Below, piece after piece: positions 56,172 through 64,000 of a stretch of DNA of 64,000 bases. The notes below the pieces were generated by a model. The model was not told where the DNA came from and did no database searches. It was given only the letters and a program-made list of their open reading frames with translations. The stretch lies in assembly GCA_900491605.1 (NCBI GenBank), contig UESW01003828.1, positions 1,422,259 through 1,486,258 of the forward strand, written 5' to 3'. The stretch is from Calamus simplicifolius (Eukaryota; Streptophyta; Magnoliopsida; Arecales; Arecaceae). Position 1 is the stretch's first letter; every line of letters begins with the position of its first letter. Position numbers and translations under genes: made by a program.

Positions 56172-59041
56172 ATGATCATATCTTTTGCAATAATTACACT
56201 GAAAAGTTTAAAATTTTTATCTTAGCCATTATCTTAATTATGATTCTAATAAACTTTACCAAGCATCCTCAACCTCTTCTAACTTGAAAAGAACCTCCTT
56301 TATCTCTTGGTATATATTGCCCAGAGGTAGCAACCCAAGAGGGGGGGTGAATTGGATTTCTAAAAAATTATTGCGTAGATATGTGCTTTCAAATAATTGA
56401 AACTTAATCAGTAGTGGTGTGGTGAATGGAACACAAAGATATCACAGAGAATATGTAGGCAATCACAAACATAAGGATTTTTATAGTGGTTTGGTGCCAA
56501 CCCTGCACCTACGTCCACTCGCCAAGAATCACTTGGAAATTTCACTCCAATCATATCACCAACGATTACAACCTTTAGCCTTCCTGGCTAGACCTCTTGT
56601 TTTACGACACAAGGAAGCCTTGCAACAAACAACAAAGGGTTAAACCCAACCCTTTACAAGATTGAAACAAAGTCAGAAAATATTAATAACACAAAGCTCC
56701 TAAGATGAGCATATATTCAGAAATAAATACTTTATAATTTCGTAGACCACTTCTTAAATGAACTTCTTCCTTTGAATGCACTTCAGCAATGAATGAAGTC
56801 TCCTTTGAGGTAGCTAAAACCTTGAATGCTTGTGGAAGCTTTGATGATTCAGCAAGGATGAGCAATCAATAATCTTCAAGAGCTTTCAATGCATAGATTC
56901 CTTTTCTTTTTTCAAAATAATTTGGATGTAAGCAATAAATCTCTACTGTTCAACACACTTTTTCTTCCACACCGTTCCCATTGACATCAAGGCTATTTAA
57001 AGTGTTTGATCTGCAAAACTAGCCATTAGAACTAAAACGGAATTAAGCAAAGAAAAAAAGGGAGTAAAGATAACCGTTGGAGAAATTTCTCAAAATATCA
57101 TATGTCCTGTCAATCAACCGAAGTAGAGAGAGAGCTTCATTGTCTTCCTCAAAAGGTGAGCAACAGTTGACTAGAACTAACTAGTTATCTCAAAGATAAT
57201 AGAGCAATCATCTAGGCAGCTAAAGATCAAGTCCAGTTAGCTGGAATTGATCCCCAGTTGACTAAATCCAAAGAACTCACGCCCAAGTGAAGTGGAGTTA
57301 ACTCCTCAGTTGACTGGATGAAGAATCCAGTTAACTAGAGCATACAATCAATCTTCCAGGGAGTGAAGCTAGCAATATTTAGTTGACTAGATGTCAATTC
57401 CAGTTAACTAAATCAAGGGAGCATTCGGCCAGGGAGAAAGTGTAGCAAAGCTAGTTGACTGGATGACAAATCCAGTTAACTAAAATAAGGAACCATTCGG
57501 CCAAGGAGAGAGGGCAGCATTGTTTAGTTGACTGGATGTAAAATCCACTTAACTAAATAGAAGAAGCATTCGACTAAGTAAAGAAATCAGCACATCTAGC
57601 TGATTGGATGAAAGATCCAGTTAGCTAGAATAAGGAACCATTCGGCCAAGAGATTTCACAGGCAGAGGTAACATTGCTTAGTTGACTGGATGTAAAATCC
57701 AATTAACTAAATAGTAAAAGTGCACGTCCGGTTTTTCATGAGAGACAAGGAAATCTAGTTAGCTAAATACTTCCCTTAGTTAGCTAGATCTCAATGTGGT
57801 TCGGCCAAATGGAGTGAGCAGCCAATCTAGTTGGCTGGAAGTTAATTCCAGTTAGCTGGATTTCAACAAGGTTCGGCCACAGCACTGAGCAGGGAATCCA
57901 GTTAACTAAAATATTATTCCAGTTAACTTGTATTCAACATGGTTTGGCCGGGTGACTGAGTAAGAAGTCCAGTTGACTAAGAAATCAGTCCAGTTAACTT
58001 TTATGAAGCAAGGTTCGGCCAGACACTTGTGCAGGGAGTCTAGTTAGCTGGATTTGTAATCCAGTTGACTAGAAAATAATGGCAAGCAGCCAGAAGGATT
58101 CTAGTTAGCTGGATTGGGAATCCAGTTAACCAGATTTCAATAGCAATCATCCAGGAGGAATAAAATAAGCAGTGGGTGTAGGGATTTCTTCAATAGAGCT
58201 TCCTTTTAGCTTCCTTTGGACTTGTAAACATTTTGAGATGACTTTATAGAACATAGAAACATTCTTTTCTCTTCTTGGTATGCTGTATTAACCTGCAATG
58301 ATCTTTATCTTCACAATAAACACATTAGTACCATACTTAATTATTTTGTAATCATCAAAATCAATATGAGGTCAACAGTATATAATGTCAATTAATACTT
58401 TTCTTTGGAGCATTCACCTTAGAATGAAAAGGCTTTTCTATTATACCTTTATTAGACCTTTTCAATATGTCATCATGTGAATGAAGAGAGCCAAGTAGCG
58501 CACCAACTGAAAGTTTGGTTAGATCCATGGATTGTTCTATAGCAGCTGCAATATGATCATATTTATGATAAATTTTACAATATTTTTTCAACAACCCTTT
58601 TATCAGATAAATCTTCACTATAAATTCTCATTTGATTAATAATTTCTAGAACTTTTGAAAAAAAACTAGTCTAAAGAATCATTATCTTTCATGCTTAATG
58701 TCTCAAATTTTCTATGAACAGTTTGGAGTTTGATAGCTAATACCTTAATATTACTTTGATATTCTTCTTGCAACAAATCCCAAGCTTCTTTGGAGGTTGT
58801 AGCTGCAAAATTCGAGAAAAAATTGCATCGTCAGTGGCCTGCTAAATGAAGAAAAGAGCTTTGATGTCCTTTTTTTTATGTTCTCGAGCCCTAATGCTCC
58901 TTCCTTTGGTAAGCCTTTCTTCACTAATTCCCATAAATCTTGTGAGATAAAAAGAGTCTTCATCTTCTTGCTCTAAAAATCGTAGTCTTCTCCTTTGAAT
59001 ATTGGGTTTGCTGAGTTGATGGTACCGCCATTGAATGCCAT
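56172..59041 (-). pseudogene. Copia G gag, split by solo LTR D
   Basis: Starts MAFNGGT at the ATG complementary to 59039-59041, with the PBS 36 bp upstream. Then MKTLFISQDLWELVKKGLPK (about 58960), EAWDLLQEEYQ-like (about 58780) and SVGALLGSLHSHDDIL (about 58500), a DUF4219/UBN2-type copia gag. After the D solo LTR and one GTATA are removed it continues at 56310. A degenerate knuckle, CNYCKRYDHY, follows near 56190. Frame broken throughout. Confidence 0.75.
56315..58377 (-). mobile_element. SIRE-like solo LTR D
   Basis: 2063 bp with plus-strand ends TATTGCCCAG (normally TGTTG) and AGGTCAACA. Flanked by GTATA at 56310-56314 and 58378-58382. Its left end (GAGGGGGGGTGAATTGGAT) matches the outer LTR ends of A, B and C. 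No internal part is present, so it is a solo LTR left by LTR-LTR recombination. It carries an array of CCAGTTAACTGGAT / TAGTTGACTGGAT words from 57100 to 58140. Confidence 0.92.
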
Positions 59042-59076
59042 TGCTATCTCCAATAATTCTAACTAGCTAAGTATTG

Positions 59077-59088
59077 GCTCTGATACCA
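59077..59088 (-). other. Primer-binding site of copia G
   Basis: TGGTATCAGAGC on the minus strand, the canonical initiator-Met tRNA site, two bases from the 5' LTR. Confidence 0.9.
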
Positions 59089-59090
59089 CT

Positions 59091-59454
59091 TGATAAAAAA
59101 AAAAACACTTCTAAAGACTTTGAGAGTGGGCCTTCTTCAACAATGGTTAAAAGGTTGATCAGAAGGAAGATAAAAGTTGTTAAGGATAATTTAGAGAGAA
59201 ACCAAAATAAAAGGATAAAGCTTGCATAATATATTTATCCAAAAAGATCTCATTTACAAAGCTTTTAAATAGAGATCACATGCAGCAAAAAATTAGAGAT
59301 ACTTCATCCATTATCTAACAATTTATGAAATTAACTAGTTCAAGTATTAAAAAAATTCTTAAAAATAAAATATGAGACACATAGATGACTTGATCTTTTC
59401 AACAAGCTACAAACTAGGAGAGCATGTGAACCTAAATTCTATATTATTTCAACA
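59091..59454 (-). repeat. 5' LTR of copia G
   Basis: 364 bp, plus strand TGATAAAAAA...TTATTTCAACA, followed by the target duplication AAAAC at 59455-59459. Aligns with 31098-31426. Confidence 0.82.
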
Positions 59455-59459
59455 AAAAC

Positions 59460-60322
59460 TCTATTGCACTAAAGCTGAAAGAAAATCTTTATCGAGATCC
59501 TCCTAGTTTAGTCCCAATAAATAAGAGAAATCAGGAAAATTTATACAAAATCAAAAATTAAAATAATATTTTTTATAACTAATCTTTCTTTGATGAGGTT
59601 CTGAATTACGTGACTGAGAATCCAATCCGACCCATAGATTAGGAAATACTAAAGATAATTTATGTGTGGTAGATATAGTTGAGCTTTACAGATTTTTATG
59701 ATTGGATGTAGATATTGATTTGGATAAGATCACTTAGGATGGTAAAGATGATAGAATGAAAAACTCCTAATTTTGTACTGATGAGGATTTATTTTATTAT
59801 ATATAAATATCAATGATCTTTTTAAATGGTTTTTTTATTATAAGAATAATAAATAGATAACTGTAATATTATTCATAATGACTTAAGATATGGTTAAAAA
59901 AAACCTAATCAAAATGTATCACTTATTTTTTTATTAAAAAAATGTTAATGCATAACCAATAAAGGACTAACAATATACATAGTCGCCAATTAGCTGTCCA
60001 AATCACCTCTCAATTAACATGCATTGCTTCAATCCCTCACTCAAGCAAGTCAGACGTCTCTCGCACACACCACTAAGATGCAACATCCTCACCGAGAAAA
60101 GTTGGTATCCTCAATTTTAACCTCACAGAAGACTTTCAGTTTTATGGAGAGATTAATTTCAATTACACTAATGTAGGTTTTTTTTGGTCAATAAAAATAA
60201 CGAACGATATGGTTTTAATGTCTTAAAATTTAAGAAACACCTCATGCCTTCAAATCAAATCCCTTCTCTAATTTTAGAAAATTTCCAGAATCAATATGTT
60301 AACTGAATGATGTGGTTTTAAT
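59460..60322. other. AT-rich intergenic DNA
   Basis: No gene or element end seen. GGTTTTAATGTCTT recurs at about 60208 and 60314. Confidence 0.4.
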
Positions 60323-60330
60323 GTCTTGAA

Positions 60331-60898
60331 CAATGTTTTGAAAACTGGACCAAACAACGAACCCGCTTGATATTAGATCGTGGGTCAATCGTTTCAACTG
60401 AATAAATCAGTTTGATCAAACCGGATGATATCATAATTAATTTTTAATTTAATAATATAAAAATAATAAAATATAAATATCATTTCAAGTCAAAAAATTA
60501 AAAACCAAAAAAACTAATCCTACTTTCATTTATCAAAACTCAACTCAAATCAACACAACCCATCTAAGCCTTTTTCCAACTACAAAAACCCCAAACCCAT
60601 CTAAGCCTTTTCCCATCTACAAAAATATGCTAATCATGGGATTCAAACCCATGACCATTTAAGTACAAGTCTTCTTCCTTAACCACTCAAATATTCTTTT
60701 GATTTTTTTATTTATCAAAGCTAAAAGTCTAAAAACCGGGTTATACAAATTGTTCAAAACCCAACCAGTTCAATGGGTTTTTTCGGTTTTTATCGGATCA
60801 TATAAAAGTCAACTTTAGCAATAAAACTGGACCGACTGATGACCGATTCCCGGTTGAACCGGTTCGACCGACGATCCAGTCTGGTTTTCAAAACCATG
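60331..60898. mobile_element. Short hAT-type element with tRNA-like boxes
   Basis: Terminal inverted repeats CAATGTTTTGAAAAC and CATGGTTTTGAAAAC (right end reversed). The 8-bp target duplication GTCTTGAA is at 60323-60330 and 60899-60906, a perfect match. 568 bp, no coding capacity. Inside are a tRNA-like promoter pair (60638-60692) and two short copies of CATCTAAGCCTTTT resembling the reversed tail of the RTE LINE (60560-60625). Confidence 0.9.
60638..60692 (-). other. tRNA-derived A-box/B-box pair
   Basis: On the minus strand, TTGAGTGGTTAAGG (A-box, like the GAGTGGTTAAGG of class II tRNAs for Leu/Ser) is followed about 30 bp later by GGGTTTGAATCCC (B-box). The rest does not fold as an intact tRNA that I can see, so this is a tRNA-derived remnant (SINE head or pseudogene). 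Confidence 0.5.
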
Positions 60899-60912
60899 GT
60901 CTTGAATCAAGA

Positions 60913-61405
60913 GGAACTACAAGAAAATAGTATAATAATGATAAAAATTTTCATCACTATTCCATCACAAACTGGGTTTAGTGACGGATTAGTGATAAAA
61001 ATTTTATCGTCACAATTTTTATCGTCACTAATTTTAGTGACGGAAAGAGCATCCATCACAAAATAATAGCAACGGATTTATGACGGAACACATTTTCATC
61101 ACTAAATAATAGTTGCGGAAAGAGGCTATGTTCGTCACTAAATTATGATGGATTAGTGACGAACTATCGGTCACTCATTATTCCATCACTATTACGTTAC
61201 AAATATTTCTATCACTATTCCATCACAATTTAGTGATGGATTGTTGACAAAAATTTAGTTACTAAAACTTTATAGTCACTAGTCCATCACAAATATTCTG
61301 TCACTAAACTTGTTGACGGAATGTGTGTCACTAATAGTTCCATCACTATGCCATTACAATTTGCTGACAGATTAGTGACAAAGAATCAATTAGTCATCCA
61401 TTATC
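60913..61405. mobile_element. CACTA-like end with GTGACGGATTAG repeats
   Basis: ACTACAAGAAAATAG at about 60914 resembles a plant CACTA terminus with a changed first base. It is followed by about 450 bp of GTGACGGATTAGTGAC / CATCACTA-type subterminal words. No other end or target duplication seen. Confidence 0.5.
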
Positions 61406-64000
61406 CACTACAAAAAAATACTGAAATAGCGATGCAAATTTAGCGACGCAATTATGCGTCGCTAAATTGCGACCACTTTGCGATGCCTCTGTGACAACAA
61501 AATATTGCAACGCCATTAGCAACGCATTAGTGACTTAATTAACCAGAAACTCAAAAAAATTAATTTTTTAATATTGCGATGCAAATAATGCGTTGCAATA
61601 TTTTTAAATTAATTTTTTATTAAATATAAATATCAAAAAAAATTATTGCGATGCAACACAGGGCGTCGCAATATTTTTAAAAGAATTAAATATGTTAAAT
61701 AGCACGCAATAAATCAAAAAATTAAAAAATTATTTTTAATTTAGCGATGCACCAATTGCATCACAAATAATTAAAATGAAATTAAATTTTATAAAATTTA
61801 AATATCAAAAAAAATTATTGCGATTCAACACAGTGCGTCACAATGTTTTTAAAAGAATTAAATATATTAAATAGTAACGCATTAGCGACGCAATAAATCA
61901 GAAAATTAAAAAAATTATATTTAATTTAGCGACGCACCAATTGCATCGTAAATAATTTAAATAAAATTAAATTTTTTAAAGTAGAAATATTAAAAAAATA
62001 TTGTGATGTAAATCAGTGCGTCACAATGTTTTAAAAAAAATTAAATATTTTAAATAGCGACGTATTAGCGACGCAATAAACCAAAAATTAAAAAAATTAT
62101 TTTTAATTTAGCGATGCAATAAATGCATCGCAATTATTTAAAATAAAATTAAATTTTATAAAGTATAAATATGAGAAAAAATAATTGCGATGTAACACAG
62201 TGCGTTGCAATATTTTTAAAAAATTAATTATGTTAAATAGCGACGCATTAGCGATGCAATAAACCAAAAATTAATTAGGAAAATTATATTTTAATATAGC
62301 GACGCACTTGTTGCGTCGTAATTATTATAATTAAAATTAATTTTTATATAATATAATTATTATATTAAAAAATTACGATGCAACTCTTTGCGTCGCAATG
62401 TATTTAAAAAAATTAATTATGTTAATAGTGATCGGTCCAAAATCGATCATGATCGACGGAATAAGGGCTTGGATCGATCGCAACCCTCAGATCGTCGCCG
62501 ATCGGACCGATCGCCACGGTTCGAGATCAGTTGTGGCCGATCGGGATCAGGGCTTGGATCGATCGCAACCGTCGGATCGTCAGCGATCTCGGAACCGATC
62601 GCATTGGTCTGGAATCGGTCATGGCTGATCAGGATGAGGGCTTGGATCGATCGCAACCGTCGGATCATCGCCGATCGGATCGATCGCCACGGTCCGAGAT
62701 CGGTCGTGGCCGATCGGGATCATGGCTTGGATCGATCGCAACCGTTGGATTGTCGCCTATCGGATCGATCGCGACGGTCCGAGATCATTGATCGCCGACC
62801 GGGATCGATCAAGGCTTCGATTGATGGCAACCGTCGGATCGACGCCGATCGTGCGATCGCCACGGTCCGAGATTGGTCATGGACGATCGGGATCAGGGCT
62901 TGGATCGATCGCAACAGTCGGATCATCGCCGATCTTGGACGGATTGCAACAGTCCGAGATAGGTCATGGCCGATCGGAATCACGGCTTGGATCGATCGCA
63001 ACCATCGGATCGTCCCCGATCGGACCAATCACCACGGTCCAAGATCAGTCGTGGCCGATCGAGATGAGGGCTTGATCGATCGTAACCGGGATCGTCGCCG
63101 ATCGGACTGATTGCCACGGTCCGAGATCGGTTGTGGCCGATCGGGATCATGGCTTCGATCGATGGCAACCGTCGGATTGTCACCGATCTCGGACGGATTG
63201 CAACGGTCTGAGATAGGTCGTGGCCAATCGGGATCACGGCTTGGATCGATCGCAACCGTCGGATCATCGCCGATCGGACCGATCGCCACGGTCCGAGATC
63301 AGTCGTGGCCGATCGGGATGAGGGCTTGGATCGATCGCAACCGTCGGATCATCGCCGATCGGACCGATTGCCACGGTCCGAGATCGGTCATGGCCGATCG
63401 GGATCATGGCTTCGATCGATGGCAACCGTCGGATCATCGCCGATCTCGGACGGATTGCAACGGTCCGAGATAGGTCGTGGCCGATCGGGATCACAGCTTG
63501 GATTGATCGCAACCGTCGGATCTTCGCCGATCTCGGACGGATTGCAATGGTCTGAGATAGGTCGTGGCCGATCAGGATCATGGCTTGGATCGATCACAAC
63601 CGTCGGATCGTCCCTGATCGGACCGATCGCCACAGTCCGAGATCAGTCGTGGCCGATCGGGATTAGGGCTTGGATCGATTACAACCGTCGGATCGTCACC
63701 GATCGGACCAATTGCCATGGTCCGAGATCGGTCGTGGCCGATCGGGATCATGGCTTCGATCGATCGCAACGTCGGATCATCGCCGATCTCGGAGAATTGC
63801 AACGGTCCGAGATAGGTCGTAGCCGATCGGGATCACGGCTTGGATCAATCGCAACCGTCGGATCGTCGCCGACTGGGATCGATCATGGCTTGGATCGATC
63901 GCAACCGTCGGATCACTTATAATTACTCAAAAAAAAAGTTATGAAAAAGTTTAAAAAAATATTAAAAATTTATTGCGCCGTAGCGACGCATTTTAGAAGA
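61406..64000. mobile_element. CACTA-like element end with GCGACGCA repeats, open at the window edge
   Basis: CACTACAAAAAAATACTG at 61406, then about 1 kb of subterminal words AGCGACGCAATAA / TTGCGTCGCAAT in both orientations in AT-rich DNA, a GATCG-rich minisatellite (62420-63916), and again GTAGCGACGCATTTT at the window end. No transposase seen; the right end lies outside. Confidence 0.6.
62420..63916. repeat. GATCG-rich minisatellite, ~85-bp units
   Basis: GGCTTGGATCGATCGCAACC recurs every 84-89 bp (62466, 62551, 62639, 62724, 62813, 62897, 62984 and on), about 17 units. Each also holds CGATCGGACCGATCGCCACG and GTCCGAGATCGGTCGTGG. Very rich in CpG and GATC. The long frames on both strands are repeat read-through. 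It is the same unit type as 50059-51290. Confidence 0.95.

Larger units (their letters stand above)
31098..59454 (-). mobile_element. Ty1/copia element G, expanded by nested insertions
   Basis: 3' LTR 31098-31426 and 5' LTR 59091-59454 share their ends (plus strand TGAT...A-run at the left, AAATTCTATATTATTT at the right). They are flanked by the 5-bp duplication AAAAC at 31093-31097 and 59455-59459. The PBS is TGGTATCAGAGC on the minus strand at 59077-59088. Domains of one element appear in order from right to left: gag (59041-58388, then a zinc-knuckle remnant at about 56172-56310), integrase end, RT and RNase H (47100-45119), RNase H C-terminus (31515-31427). Everything between these pieces is younger insertion. 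The integrase core and protease are missing. Lineage is one of the small-LTR copia groups (Ale/Tork-like), not resolved further. Confidence 0.82.

Noticed and set aside
57100..58140. Regularly spaced palindromic repeats that might suggest a CRISPR array
   Set aside because: Plant LTR with TSDs, irregular spacing, and variable words; CRISPR does not apply to this genome.
60638..60692. Functional tRNA gene
   Set aside because: Only A- and B-box similarity is present; no acceptor stem or anticodon arm could be paired by eye, and it lies within a hAT element.
62388..63922. Long open frames (up to 240 codons) on both strands, rich in Arg, Ile, Ser and Asp
   Set aside because: They are read-through of the ~85-bp minisatellite. 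Frames exist on both strands with the same periodic peptide.

Overview
The window is transposon-dense plant nuclear DNA, probably from a monocot. The lineage is an inference from the GC-rich, intronless UGT gene sitting in AT-rich, retrotransposon-packed sequence. There are no bacterial features: every coding block is either a plant transposable-element protein, usually broken, or plant nuclear gene sequence. Only one gene looks intact, a family-1 UDP-glycosyltransferase at 29271-30719. A broken HHO/NIGT1-type transcription-factor fragment lies 3.2 kb upstream of it.

Layout, left to right. (1) 1 to about 7.0 kb: the 3' half of a Tat-lineage Ty3/gypsy element on +. It has the end of pol, a 142-bp minisatellite, an antisense ORF block with its own TATA box, and a second GC-rich minisatellite. 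(2) About 7.4-25.5 kb: a SIRE-like Ty1/copia element on - (B), split in its integrase by a complete copia element of the same type (A, 10754-21166, TSD ATGGT, both LTRs). A and B each carry an accessory ORF 3' of pol, of the plant transposon-protein type. (3) 25.5-31.1 kb: the gene island (HHO fragment, a decayed LTR-like segment, microsatellites, UGT). (4) 31.1-59.5 kb: one small copia element on - (G, LTRs 31098-31426 and 59091-59454, TSD AAAAC), blown up to 28 kb by nested insertions. These are an RTE-type LINE fragment in its RNase H, a 12.9-kb CACTA element in that LINE (TSD CCA), an Athila-like gypsy element (E) in the CACTA, a SIRE-like fragment (C) farther along, a second Athila-like element (F) in C's LTR, a hAT element in F's LTR, and a SIRE-type solo LTR (D, TSD GTATA) in G's gag. 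(5) 59.5-64.0 kb: a short hAT element with an 8-bp TSD and tRNA-like promoter boxes, then one or two CACTA-like ends and a large GATCG-rich minisatellite that runs almost to the window end.

Most parts act as a stratified record of insertions and not as a pathway. The points I find most worth following are: the same GATCG-rich minisatellite inside two unrelated DNA-transposon classes; an antisense, apparently intron-containing gene inside the Tat element; the accessory ORF carried by two diverged SIRE-like elements; LTRs built around family-specific palindromic words; an LTR element truncated exactly at its own target-site duplication; and a UGT with an altered sugar-donor motif. All boundaries and homologies were read by eye; no search or alignment was run.
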